Shown: positions 44,453 to 52,900 of the stretch, piece after piece | How the letters are laid out: each line of letters begins with the position of its first letter | Numbering within the stretch: position 1 is the stretch's first letter | Assembly (NCBI GenBank): GCA_018001635.1 | Contig: JAGNHS010000011.1 | Location: 1 to 61,758, forward strand | Source of the DNA: Pseudomonadota bacterium | GTDB lineage: Bacteria; Bdellovibrionota; UBA2428 | DNA: 61,758 nt | Reading direction: 5' to 3' | The notes under the pieces: model-generated | What the model was told of the DNA's origin: nothing | Database searches by the model: none | What the model saw: the letters and a program-made list of their open reading frames with translations, nothing else | Position numbers and translations under genes: made by a program

Positions 44453-46819
44453 GTGAAAAAGGAATCATGGCCTAAGCTTATCACTCATCCGGTGGAGCGA
44501 CTTTGGAGATCTTTTGTTGAGTCTCCCTTTGCTCAAAACTTAGGTGATTTTTCTTTTGTATTTGTGCTCGTTTTTTTATTGCTTTTAATGGTCACAAGGA
44601 CCACGCGCTTTCAATCTCTGCCAACTTGGCATGAGGGTGAGGTGGCTGCCTTCAATGTGCGTGTGCCCAAAACAGTGGAAATTATAGATCGAGCCTCCAC
44701 TCTTCGTGAACGTGAAAAAGTTATCAACCATGTTCCCGTCGTTTTAGATTTTAATCCAAAGTCTATGATGGAGCTCAATCAACTTTGGCGATTGGCCGTT
44801 AGAGAGAGTCGCTCTATTCCTGATAAGAAAAAAAATCTGAGAGTTTTAAGTTTCGCGCAAACCCTTCAAAATTACGTCAAACTTAATGAGAGTGATCTAA
44901 AATGGTTGCTCGGAGTGCGTTTTGATTCCAGCTTTGAGCGATCGTTACTCCAGTCGATGGGTCCCTTTATGAATTTAAAAATAGTGGAAGACATAGCACT
45001 TTTGGAAAATGGTGCTGATGTTTTTAATGTAGAAACTCGTAAGAACACCTTTATCAAAAGCGAAGACATTTCTAAACAATTTGTCACATTAGATTTTGTG
45101 CAATCGTCTATACGCGATCCCGATAAGTTGGCTTCTCGCTGGCTGGGAATGAATTTTGCGAATCGTGTGTTGCTGGCGGGCCTTCATTCCAGATTGATAA
45201 AGGCCAATAGTTCTATCAATCTCAAAGAAACTGAAGCAAAAAGAAAAATCGTTGTTGAAAAAATGCGACCTTTACTAAAAAAACTCTATCGAGGAGAAGT
45301 TGTTGTTCGCGAAGGCGAAACCATTAGCAAAGATACAGAAGAACTTTTAACGGCGTTGAGATCGCGACAAGATACAGATTTCCAATGGCTCAAACTTTTT
45401 TGGCAATCCCTCTTGGCGTCTTTTGCTTTGGGCACTTTTGTAGTTTTCCTACGAAGATATTCTCCGGAGTTTTTGTCTAGGCATAAAGATATTCTAATTG
45501 CGGGTGTACTTTTAATAGTGTCTTTAGCGTTCTTTAAATTGACTGTGATTTTTCAGATGGAAATCTTGGCCGATAGTTTCAGAAGCATTCCAACTCCCTT
45601 CTTTTTGTTTATGATTCCTGTGGCGACTTCGGCTCTAATTATCAGACTCTTGCTGACACCTTATCATTCTTTGATTTTTTCATTTTTGTTTTCTTTAGGT
45701 TCTGCGGTCTTATTGGATAAAGCCTTCTTATATGGTTTTTATTCGTTAACTGTTTGTTTGGGGGGGACGGTCTTTCTCCAAAGTTGCAAATCACGTGCGG
45801 AATTATATCGGGCTGGATTTGCTACAGCATTTTTGGCTGGGATTTGTTCGGTACTTTTGCTTCTGTCTTGGGGAGGAAGCCTTCCCGCGGATGCCGATAT
45901 TGTAAAATTCATTAACGTTTGGAATGCGAGCACTATGCGAAATCTTTTTTGGGGATTTTGTGGTGGTTTCTTAGGGGGCTTGCTCTCTTCATCGTTTACG
46001 TTGATGATCACACCACTTTTTGAGTCATTTTTAGATTATACAACTGAGTTAAAACTTATTGAACTTTCAAGAATGGACAATCCCTTGTTGCGAGATTTGG
46101 TTTTAAAAGCTCCCGGAACTTATCATCATTCAATAATTGTTGGAACTCTTGCAGAAGCGGCTTGTGAGGCGATCGGTGCCAATCCTCTATTGGCTCGGGT
46201 AGGGGCCTATTATCATGATATTGGTAAAATGGTGCGACCTGATTACTTCGTTGAGAATCAAACATCAGGATATAATCCTCATGATCAAACGAAACCTCAT
46301 TTGTCTGCAAAAATCATTATTTCGCATGTGAAAGAAGGTGTGAATTTAGCGAATCGCTATGGATTGGGAAGAGCTATTACTGAATTTATAGAACAACATC
46401 ATGGGCGCACGTTGGTGGGTTTTTTCTATAATAAAGCTCTGCAAATGGCAGCTCAGCCAGATTCAGAAATGAAGCCTGAGGAAATTAATGAAGATGATTT
46501 TAGATATCCTGGACCCAATCCAAAGTCCAAAGAAGCTGTCATTATGGCGCTCGCTGATTCCTGTGAAGCCGCTACGAGATCCTTGGTCGATCCGACGCCG
46601 GCTCGAATTGAGGCTATGGTGGTCAAAATTGTGAGTAAAGCTTTAGATGAGGGTTTGTTGGAGGACGCTGAAATCACGCTTCAATCACTTCATCTTGTGA
46701 GTCGAGCTTTTGTGCGAATTTTACTTAGTATTCATCATCAACGTATAGAATACCCCGATCAGGAAAAATCCTTGCCGCAAACAAGCGCCTCGTCTAAACA
46801 CCTAAAATCAATCAAATGA
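44453..46819 (+). CDS. pgpH: 7TM-HD family phosphohydrolase (PgpH-like c-di-AMP phosphodiesterase)
   Basis: Membrane phosphodiesterase; Listeria PgpH degrades c-di-AMP. Layout: one membrane segment near residues 28-45, a large extracytoplasmic 7TMR-HDED domain to ~310, seven membrane segments to ~530, and a cytoplasmic HD domain with TYHHSIIVGTLAEAACEAIG, AYYHDIGKMVRPDYF (HD at ~587) and IEQHHG. GTG start. The gene overlaps ybeY by 4 nt, an arrangement common to many bacteria. c-di-AMP as substrate is inferred by homology. Confidence 0.9.
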   Translation: MKKESWPKLITHPVERLWRSFVESPFAQNLGDFSFVFVLVFLLLLMVTRTTRFQSLPTWHEGEVAAFNVRVPKTVEIIDRASTLREREKVINHVPVVLDFNPKSMMELNQLWRLAVRESRSIPDKKKNLRVLSFAQTLQNYVKLNESDLKWLLGVRFDSSFERSLLQSMGPFMNLKIVEDIALLENGADVFNVETRKNTFIKSEDISKQFVTLDFVQSSIRDPDKLASRWLGMNFANRVLLAGLHSRLIKANSSINLKETEAKRKIVVEKMRPLLKKLYRGEVVVREGETISKDTEELLTALRSRQDTDFQWLKLFWQSLLASFALGTFVVFLRRYSPEFLSRHKDILIAGVLLIVSLAFFKLTVIFQMEILADSFRSIPTPFFLFMIPVATSALIIRLLLTPYHSLIFSFLFSLGSAVLLDKAFLYGFYSLTVCLGGTVFLQSCKSRAELYRAGFATAFLAGICSVLLLLSWGGSLPADADIVKFINVWNASTMRNLFWGFCGGFLGGLLSSSFTLMITPLFESFLDYTTELKLIELSRMDNPLLRDLVLKAPGTYHHSIIVGTLAEAACEAIGANPLLARVGAYYHDIGKMVRPDYFVENQTSGYNPHDQTKPHLSAKIIISHVKEGVNLANRYGLGRAITEFIEQHHGRTLVGFFYNKALQMAAQPDSEMKPEEINEDDFRYPGPNPKSKEAVIMALADSCEAATRSLVDPTPARIEAMVVKIVSKALDEGLLEDAEITLQSLHLVSRAFVRILLSIHHQRIEYPDQEKSLPQTSASSKHLKSIK

Positions 46820-47364
46820 AAAGTCCATTAAAGTGTTTTTGGGAATTTGAAAATACATCGCTTATTAAAGCTTTACCTTTAAAGATAATTGAACTTCAAC
46901 GCTGTATGAAAATCCTTCATTCGGATCTAGGTCGTCTTGAGGAATGGAAATCCGCTCAAAAGATTTTAGGATATTCTTTCACTCATTTTGGGATATTAGT
47001 TTGTACTGAGGATTCCATGCGTGCTTATCAAAGACAATTTCGCAAACTCAATAGAAGCACTGATGTTTTGAGTTTCCCATCTATGGAATCGCCTGAGGGA
47101 CAAGAAAAAGGATACTTGGGGGATATGATTATTTCTCTATCCAATGTGGAGAGAAATGCTAAGCGTTATCGATGTGCATTTCGGGAAGAGTTTGCGAGGG
47201 TGTGGTTACATTCAATTCTTCATCTTATCGGCATGGACCATGTCGATGTCTCTAAAAAGAAAAGTCAAAGAATGATGGAAGTCCAAGAGCTTTTGTTACA
47301 AAAGCTAAGCCCTGTGATATATAAAAAGGGCTATGAAAGAAAAATTACAAGACATCGGAAGTAG
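46816..47364 (+). CDS. ybeY: rRNA maturation factor/endoribonuclease YbeY
   Basis: Zinc-dependent RNase for 16S rRNA 3'-end processing and ribosome quality control. The zinc motif H-x3-H-x5-H is in LHSILHLIGMDHVD near residues 134-145. STDVLSFPSME and GYLGDMIISL are family marks. 182 residues. The start overlaps the pgpH stop and its 3' end overlaps prfB by 32 nt, so the three are one operon. Confidence 0.93.
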   Translation: MKSPLKCFWEFENTSLIKALPLKIIELQRCMKILHSDLGRLEEWKSAQKILGYSFTHFGILVCTEDSMRAYQRQFRKLNRSTDVLSFPSMESPEGQEKGYLGDMIISLSNVERNAKRYRCAFREEFARVWLHSILHLIGMDHVDVSKKKSQRMMEVQELLLQKLSPVIYKKGYERKITRHRK

Positions 47365-48434
47365 ACTTGATCTCTTGAGGAGGTCTCTTTGACGTTGAAG
47401 GCAAACAACGTCGTATAGAAGAGATTTCACACTTAGAAGCCGAATCAGGATTCTGGGATAACACTTTAAAAGCTAAAAATATTTTAAAAGAAAAAGCCGC
47501 TCATGAAGCGACTATCAATCCATTTTTGGAATCGCAGCGCCGTTATGAAGATGTTTCAGTTTTATTTGAACTCTCTCAAGAAAGCGGTGAAATTGATTCT
47601 TCCACTCAAAAAGAAATCGATGAAGGTTTAATTTTTTTAGATGAGTCCTTGCGTAAGCTAGAGCTCAATAAAATGTTATCGGGCGAACAAGATAAAGCCG
47701 ATGCTTTTATTGAAATTCATTCTGGAGCTGGTGGAACTGAGGCTTGTGATTGGACTGGAATTTTAGCGCGTATGTACACCCGCTATGCAACTCAGAGGGG
47801 TTTTGATTGCGAGATGGTCGATTTTACGGATGGAGATGGCGCAGGTTTTCGATCGGTGACCTATGAAGTCCGAGGACTTTTTGCTTACGGATTTCTTAAG
47901 GCTGAATCCGGAGTGCATCGATTGGTGAGAATATCTCCTTTTGATGCCAACGCTCGTCGTCACACAAGTTTTGCAAGTGTCTATGTTTACCCTTCAGTAG
48001 AAGAAGATATTAAAATCGATATTAAGACGGAAGATTTGAGAGTGGACACCTATCGCGCAGGTGGGGCAGGTGGACAACACGTGAATAAAACAGATTCTGC
48101 CGTGAGAATTACACACAATCCTTCTGGAATAGTAGTGCAGTGTCAGGCTGAACGTTCACAAATTCAAAACCGTGAACGTGCTATGAAAATGTTAAAAGCC
48201 AAACTCTATGAACTCGAAATGCAAAAGCGTCAAGCTGAACTCGATAAAGTGAATTCAGAAAAAAAGGATATTGCATGGGGTTCTCAAATTAGAAACTATG
48301 TTTTGCAGCCTTATCAATTAATTAAAGATGTGCGCACAAAATATGAAAGTAGTAGCGTTGATAAGGTCTTGGATGGAGATATTCAGCCTTTTATAGAAGC
48401 TTATCTTATGATGCATGCAGAGCAGCCTCATTAG
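47333..48434 (+). CDS. prfB: Peptide chain release factor 2 with programmed +1 frameshift
   Basis: Releases peptides at UGA and UAA. ATG 47333 opens a 19-codon zero-frame part ending CTT TGA C (47387-47393). Translation must skip T47390 and go on at GAC 47391, giving 366 residues, the usual RF2 length. The stimulatory internal Shine-Dalgarno AGGAGG (47378-47383) lies exactly 3 nt before CTT, as in E. coli prfB. In the +1 frame are the SPF tripeptide anticodon (RISPFDANARR) and the catalytic GGQ (GGAGGQHVNKTDSAV). The TGA is the enzyme's own recognition codon, so RF2 regulates its own level. It overlaps ybeY. Confidence 0.97.
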
Positions 48435-48463
48435 TTCTGAAAAAAGAACTGAAGCAATCGGCC

Positions 48464-48492
48464 CTTGACTCTCAAAATATCAATCCCACACT
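48464..48492 (+). promoter_or_regulatory. Sigma32-like heat-shock promoter for hsp20
   Basis: CTTGAC (48464-48469), a 15-nt spacer and CCCACACT (48485-48492), close to the RpoH pattern CTTGAA-N13-15-CCCCATNT, lying about 40 nt upstream of the hsp20 ATG. AAGGAG follows as ribosome site at 48519-48524. Confidence 0.5.
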
Positions 48493-48532
48493 CTCAGTAA
48501 GGGGATTTAAACATTTATAAGGAGATTGATAT

Positions 48533-48973
48533 ATGAGACATGAACTAGATTTTTTCAAACCATGGGCCAACTTTAGAGGTACAAGTTTTGATAGGGTTTT
48601 AGATGATTTTTTATCTTTAAACCCAGCAAGAAATGCCACAGAATTGACATCTTTTTCTCCGAATTGCGATATTCATGAAGAAAAAGATCGTTATTCTTTG
48701 GAGTTAGACATACCCGGAACTCGCAAAGAAGACATTAAAGTGGAATTTAAGGATGGCTTGCTTGTGATCTCTGGTGAGCGCAAGTCTGAAACAGAGCAAA
48801 AGGATGCGAATCATTATGTTTCCGAGAGGATTTTTGGTCGCTTTTCTAGAGCTTTTAGATTGGGAGACACCGTGAATTCAGATGCCATTCAATGTCGCTA
48901 TGATAACGGAGTGTTAAAAGTGACAGTGCCTAAATCTGAGAAGACCAAAGCACGCCAATATGAAATTGCGTAA
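48533..48973 (+). CDS. Small heat-shock protein Hsp20
   Basis: ATP-independent chaperone that holds unfolded proteins. The alpha-crystallin domain runs from ~residue 40 (CDIHEEKDRYSLELDIPGTR) through VEFKDGLLVISGERKSE to DNGVLKVTVPKSEK, including the conserved GVL. The N-terminal ~40 residues (hydrophobic, Phe-rich) and a short C-terminal tail are for oligomer assembly, though the IxI tail motif is not seen. 146 residues, normal. A sigma32-like promoter and a terminator flank it, so it is monocistronic. Confidence 0.93.
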   Translation: MRHELDFFKPWANFRGTSFDRVLDDFLSLNPARNATELTSFSPNCDIHEEKDRYSLELDIPGTRKEDIKVEFKDGLLVISGERKSETEQKDANHYVSERIFGRFSRAFRLGDTVNSDAIQCRYDNGVLKVTVPKSEKTKARQYEIA

Positions 48974-48995
48974 TTAGTTTTTTCTGAGAAATTTC

Positions 48996-49048
48996 AAACC
49001 CAGGCCGTTTTTTTCTTCCCCAGAAAAAAAGGGTCTGGGTATTTTTTT
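48996..49048 (+). terminator. Intrinsic terminator after hsp20
   Basis: ACCCAG...CTGGGT stem (48998-49003 with 49035-49040), with an inner A/T pairing (TTTTTTC..GAAAAAAA), followed by ATTTTTTT. It ends hsp20 just before the convergent HD-GYP gene's 3' end. Confidence 0.8.
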
Positions 49049-50042
49049 ATGCGATTTTCTTTTGTGATTGTTCGTCCAAAAATAAGACAACAAAGTTTTT
49101 AAAAGTGTTGTTGTCGAATTTTGTAGGAACACTTTCTTTGATAAGTTTCAAAGCGCTTACAGTGTCTCTAGCTTGTGAATAACTTCGAGCCGTAGTGAGC
49201 GCTGAAAAAGTGTCAGCAATTGAAATGAATGAAATCTTGGGGTCGAGTTGAGAGGATAAAACACCTTTAGGATATCCGGTTCCTGAGGGAGTTTCATGGT
49301 GAGATTCGGCACCCAGTGCAATGATAGGATCAAGACCTTTGTGTCGGCGAAGAATTTCTGCACCAAACTCAGGATGTTTTTTCATTTGGTTCCACTCAGC
49401 ACTATTGAGGGGTCCCTTCTTGTTGATAATATTGGGGTCAATCATACATTTGCCAATGTCGTGGAGAAGACCTGCTAAACCTATCGCGCTCAATTCTTTG
49501 TCTTTGTATCCAAATTGTATTGCTAAAGCGATGCTGTAAGCAGCCACTCCCACAGAGTGAGCATACGTGTATTCATCATGATTTCTGAGTTCAACAAGTT
49601 CAAGGAAAGCTTGTGAGTGATCAGAAATGTATCGAACATAGTAATCAGCGGCAACTTTGGCTTGTTGCATGGCTACGGGATGTCCTGGATCTTTGTAGAG
49701 TCTGTCTATAAGCTCAACGGTCCAATCTGTGAGTAGAGCTCCCTTTTGTTTCAAGTCAATTTTAGAATTGCGAAATACTTTTCCAATGTTTTCTTCAAAT
49801 TTATTAAAATATTTTTCTCTGTCTAAAGTTTTTATGTAGAGAAAGGGAGTTGTGTCGCGAAGTTTTTTAACGAGTTCTAAATCAAAATTTGAATTTTTAG
49901 GTTTGATGATAAAGAATTGATCTCCAACACGAGTAAAAACATCGACATCGTGGAGCGCGCCTGTAGAAATACTTTCAAGAGACACGGGAAGATACTCTCC
50001 ATTAGGGTCTCTCCATGTTGTGGCTAGAGGAGGTGTTTTCAT
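49047..50042 (-). CDS. HD-GYP domain c-di-GMP phosphodiesterase
   Basis: Predicted to cleave c-di-GMP. An N-terminal ~130-residue domain (DUF3391-like size) precedes the HD-GYP domain. All key parts are intact: HDEYTYAHSVGVAAYSI, GLLHDIGKCMIDPNIINKKG, HHETPSGTGYPKG (GYP), then ISIADTFSALTTARSY. It is a full-length counterpart of the degenerate 25280-26293. Its leader (minus strand, upstream of 50042) contains the 27-nt motif shared with 61637-61663. No signal peptide. Confidence 0.9.
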   Translation of the reverse strand: MKTPPLATTWRDPNGEYLPVSLESISTGALHDVDVFTRVGDQFFIIKPKNSNFDLELVKKLRDTTPFLYIKTLDREKYFNKFEENIGKVFRNSKIDLKQKGALLTDWTVELIDRLYKDPGHPVAMQQAKVAADYYVRYISDHSQAFLELVELRNHDEYTYAHSVGVAAYSIALAIQFGYKDKELSAIGLAGLLHDIGKCMIDPNIINKKGPLNSAEWNQMKKHPEFGAEILRRHKGLDPIIALGAESHHETPSGTGYPKGVLSSQLDPKISFISIADTFSALTTARSYSQARDTVSALKLIKESVPTKFDNNTFKNFVVLFLDEQSQKKIA

Positions 50043-50120
50043 TCAATAACTATTCGGAGTTCTAGACATTGAACTTTAGGATAGGAAGCGAGAATTCTGC
50101 ACCATGAAAGGAGTTTGAGT

Positions 50121-50147
50121 TCCCAGGCCCGTTTCTTCGCGCACAAT
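50121..50147 (-). repeat. 27-nt shared intergenic motif, copy A
   Basis: Minus strand ATTGTGCGCG-AAG-AAA-CGGGCCTGGGA matches 61637-61663 (plus) at 24 of 27 positions. It lies in the 5' leader of the HD-GYP gene, 79 nt before its ATG. GC-rich in an AT-rich spacer. Confidence 0.5.
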
Positions 50148-50217
50148 GATTTTTTTAACTATTTACCCAATAGAATCATGTACTTAGTATAATTCCGAGT
50201 GGGGTTGCCTGAAATCC

Positions 50218-50245
50218 TAAAATAATTCCTGCCTTTAGCCGATAA
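50218..50245 (+). promoter_or_regulatory. FliA (sigma28)-type promoter for the FliL-like gene
   Basis: TAAA at 50218-50221 and an exact GCCGATAA at 50238-50245 with 16 nt between (consensus TAAAGTTT-N11-GCCGATAA has 15; starting at 50219 gives AAAA with 15). Transcription should begin near 50252, just upstream of a GGGAGG at 50254-50259. Confidence 0.7.
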
Positions 50246-50295
50246 GAGGCTCTGGGAGGCTTAGGCTGGAAAAGCTCAAATTATATAAAGAGAAG

Positions 50296-51024
50296 TTGAG
50301 ACTTTTTATTGAAAGGCTCAAACTTTTTGTAGTTCAAACCAAAGAATTTTTTGGATCAGCCAAAGGCTTCGCAGGATTTTTACTTCGTCCAACTCGAGAA
50401 GTTTTATTAGTCAGAACTCTTTCATTACTTTTTATTTGTTTTACAGCTATGTGGTTCTATCTAAGTTTTAATATGTGGATAGCTCCTCATTTAAAGCACG
50501 CTCATAGCGAAGAAGAAGATGAAGTTGCAGAAGGCGGGGAGAAAAAAGGAGGGCATGGAGGAGAAGCTGCTGCCGAGCCCGCATTTTCTGGTTCGTTAAT
50601 TCCAAAAGATATTCGAGATCGTCAAGATGGTCAGTTAGCTGAAGGACATGATCTTCAGGAGCCAGGTGCCAAAAGAGGTTTGGCGAGTATTCAAGTCAAT
50701 AACATCGCCATCAGAAGAGGCTTTCATTATTTTCCTATAGATTCCATTTCAGCTGGTTTAAAGGTTGAGGGACAGCAACAGAATGTCGCCCTTATTAGTT
50801 TCGAGTTCGAAGTTGATAATTACAAAGCCAAAGAAGAATTGCGTGGGCGGGAAACGGAAATGAGATCTTTGATGATTTCCATATTGGCAAAATACGAGCG
50901 CGATCAACTTTTGGGTTTAAAGGGCAAGCAACTACTCAAATCAGAAATTATGACTGAAATGAATTATCACTTAAAAAACGGCCGAGTGGTAGACGTTTTA
51001 TTTTCCAGCTTTACTATTCGTTGA
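50296..51024 (+). CDS. FliL-like flagellar/stator-associated membrane protein
   Basis: FliL supports flagellar stators at the inner membrane. This protein has an N-terminal amphipathic stretch, one membrane segment (residues ~37-55, VLLVRTLSLLFICFTAMWFY), an acidic Gly/His/Glu linker, and a C-terminal FliL-like domain (NVALISFEFEVDNYKAKEEL, ILAKYERDQLLGLKGK, LKNGRVVDVLFSSFTIR). The TTG at 50296 has a poor ribosome site; a CTG at 50266, in frame, is 6 nt after GGGAGG and might be the true start, adding MEKLKLYKEK. The FliA-type promoter upstream supports a motility role. Confidence 0.78.
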   Translation: MRLFIERLKLFVVQTKEFFGSAKGFAGFLLRPTREVLLVRTLSLLFICFTAMWFYLSFNMWIAPHLKHAHSEEEDEVAEGGEKKGGHGGEAAAEPAFSGSLIPKDIRDRQDGQLAEGHDLQEPGAKRGLASIQVNNIAIRRGFHYFPIDSISAGLKVEGQQQNVALISFEFEVDNYKAKEELRGRETEMRSLMISILAKYERDQLLGLKGKQLLKSEIMTEMNYHLKNGRVVDVLFSSFTIR

Positions 51025-51396
51025 TTCGGTAGAGATTTGATTCGGGTTTTTATTTCCAAAAGCTTTGTACATAATCTGAGGTTCGATGTATTTCACTTTG
51101 CTTTCGTTTTTCATTTGTCCTTCCCAGTAATTTCGAGTTTTACCAGAAGGAACTCCAATCACATAAAAAATTCCAAAACTTGTTTTGACTTCTCTTTTTT
51201 CGATAAAATTATATTTCTTATAAATTTGTTGTCGTTCTTCGCTTTTGAGCTCTTCATTAAAGCGGATTAAATATTCTTCAAATTTTTCAACTCCAGATTT
51301 GGGGGCTTTATCTTTTTTGGCAGAAGCCTCCACTTTATTTGTGGCCGCAAAAAACACCGTAGTAAGAAGTATTGAGAGACTGATTGATTTTCTCAT
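50998..51396 (-). CDS. Exported stand-alone I9-propeptide-like protein
   Basis: ATG 51396 gives a signal peptide (MRKSISLSILLTTVFFAATNKVEA); an ATG at 51471 would precede it with a polar tail. The mature part follows the peptidase inhibitor I9/subtilisin-propeptide pattern: YLIRFNEELKSEERQQIYKK, GIFYVIGVPSG in the central strands, and KVKYIEPQIMYK at the place where I9 domains end with V-x-Y-V-E-P. No protease domain follows. It may act as a chaperone or inhibitor for a separate subtilase such as 9123-10796. It overlaps the end of the FliL-like gene by 27 nt, convergently. Confidence 0.6.
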   Translation of the reverse strand: MRKSISLSILLTTVFFAATNKVEASAKKDKAPKSGVEKFEEYLIRFNEELKSEERQQIYKKYNFIEKREVKTSFGIFYVIGVPSGKTRNYWEGQMKNESKVKYIEPQIMYKAFGNKNPNQISTESTNSKAGK

Positions 51397-51469
51397 AGCG
51401 CTAATGATTTTAGTCTGAGAATAAGATTCCTTCATTGACCGGCGCGTTGACCGGTGAGAGAAAGCTGGC

Positions 51470-52900
51470 ATGGGCTTCTTTTGGGAGTGTGTAGATCAGA
51501 TTTGGCTAAAACTAGCCTCTGTAAAGCTAACGCTTGTAGTCTTTGTTGCGTTATTACTTCTTTCTATCCCCGGAACCATAGTCTTGCAGCAGAATATTTC
51601 TAACATTGATCCCGCCATTCAGTATGATTATGAATTCTGGCGTTTCGCTAAATGGACTCAGCTTTTCACGGCTTACCATTCGTTTTGGTATGTTGGATTA
51701 ATTGCCTTGCTGGCGATTAATCTAATAGCGTGTTCTGTAGAGCGTTGGCCCCAAATGTGGAAAGCGGCAAACGCCAAAGCCGTGGCTTTAAGTAGAAGCA
51801 CTTTTTTAGCTCGCGATCCCAAGTTTTTTCATTCTTGGAACACTAGTTTGAAGGCTTCAGAAGTTAAAAAAATTTTGGAAGCCCAAATCAAATCTCCTTG
51901 GGTAAAATTTGAGGAATTAGAAACTTCAGCGAATTCATTTCAAATCTCATGGCAAAGTGGTCGCTGGTCACGTGTGGCCAATTATCTTGTTCATAGCTCA
52001 CTCCTGGTCGTTTTTGCGGGAGCGATTTATTCTGGTCTTAAAGGTTTTGAGGGTGGAGCTAACATTCCTGAGGGCTCTGCGGTGGACACCTTTTTACTTT
52101 TTAAAGAAGGCAATGCCAGTGGACTTCCGAGCATTCCCGGAACTGCGCCTAATGAGCGTTTGATGCCTTTTAGAATAGAGGCTGAATATTTTCATGTAGA
52201 TTTTTATAAGGATTTTCCTGGTCGCCCCAAGGATTTTAGAACGAAATTAAATATTCTTGATCGTCAAAATGGAAGCGTCTTAGCCTCAAAGGTGATTACG
52301 GTGAATGATCCTCTTTCGTATGGAGATTTTACTTTTTATCAAGCAAGTTATGGTTCTATGGGGGATTTTAACGTTGAATTGCGTTTTGTTGAAAAGTCAG
52401 GTTCTTATTCAAAACAAGCCTTTCAAAAAACAGGGGTTGGAAAAGTTCAGAAACTCGACACCTTTGGTGTTCAGTATGTTGTATTGAGAGCTTTGAATGA
52501 TGTCCAAGGTTTTGGGCCAGGTGTTCAGATTCAAGAATTAAAAAATGATCAGCCTTCAGGAGAAGAATTTTGGATTCTAAAAAATTATCCAAATTTTGAT
52601 TTTGAAAATCGAAAGTCTCCATGGGCTGCGGTATTAGAAAGTCTCGATGAAAAACATTTCTCGGGATTACAAATTGCCCACGACCCTGGAGCTCCGATTT
52701 ATTGGTTAGGTTGTTTGGGAATGCTGATCGGCACTTTTTATGCCTTGTTTGTTCAACATAAACGCTATCATTTACGCTTTGAGAATGGTGAAATTTTATT
52801 AAGTGGAACTATTCATAGACTTCCACTCACATTTGAAAAGGACTTAATAAAACTTGCGACTCGATTGAGATTAGCATCTAAAGGACAAGTCAATGGATAA
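51470..52900 (+). CDS. resB: Cytochrome c biogenesis protein ResB/Ccs1
   Basis: Part of the system II haem-ligation complex that delivers haem to CxxCH apocytochromes outside the inner membrane. The N-terminal SVKLTLVVFVALLLLSIPGT, the second and third membrane segments (YVGLIALLAINLIACSVERW, NYLVHSSLLVVFAGAIYSG), a long periplasmic domain and a final membrane segment (WLGCLGMLIGTFYALFVQH) match the family. 476 residues. It overlaps ccsA by 8 nt. The partner cytochrome could be 3643-4476. Confidence 0.92.
   Translation: MGFFWECVDQIWLKLASVKLTLVVFVALLLLSIPGTIVLQQNISNIDPAIQYDYEFWRFAKWTQLFTAYHSFWYVGLIALLAINLIACSVERWPQMWKAANAKAVALSRSTFLARDPKFFHSWNTSLKASEVKKILEAQIKSPWVKFEELETSANSFQISWQSGRWSRVANYLVHSSLLVVFAGAIYSGLKGFEGGANIPEGSAVDTFLLFKEGNASGLPSIPGTAPNERLMPFRIEAEYFHVDFYKDFPGRPKDFRTKLNILDRQNGSVLASKVITVNDPLSYGDFTFYQASYGSMGDFNVELRFVEKSGSYSKQAFQKTGVGKVQKLDTFGVQYVVLRALNDVQGFGPGVQIQELKNDQPSGEEFWILKNYPNFDFENRKSPWAAVLESLDEKHFSGLQIAHDPGAPIYWLGCLGMLIGTFYALFVQHKRYHLRFENGEILLSGTIHRLPLTFEKDLIKLATRLRLASKGQVNG

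Noticed and set aside
47526..48434. Truncated RF2 gene starting at ATG 47526
   Set aside because: The upstream frame contains the conserved frameshift site and completes a full-length RF2.
50043..50160. c-di-GMP riboswitch in the HD-GYP leader
   Set aside because: The GEMM core elements (GCAAAGCC..GGCCTAA and the tetraloop-receptor stem) are absent; only the shared 27-nt motif is present.
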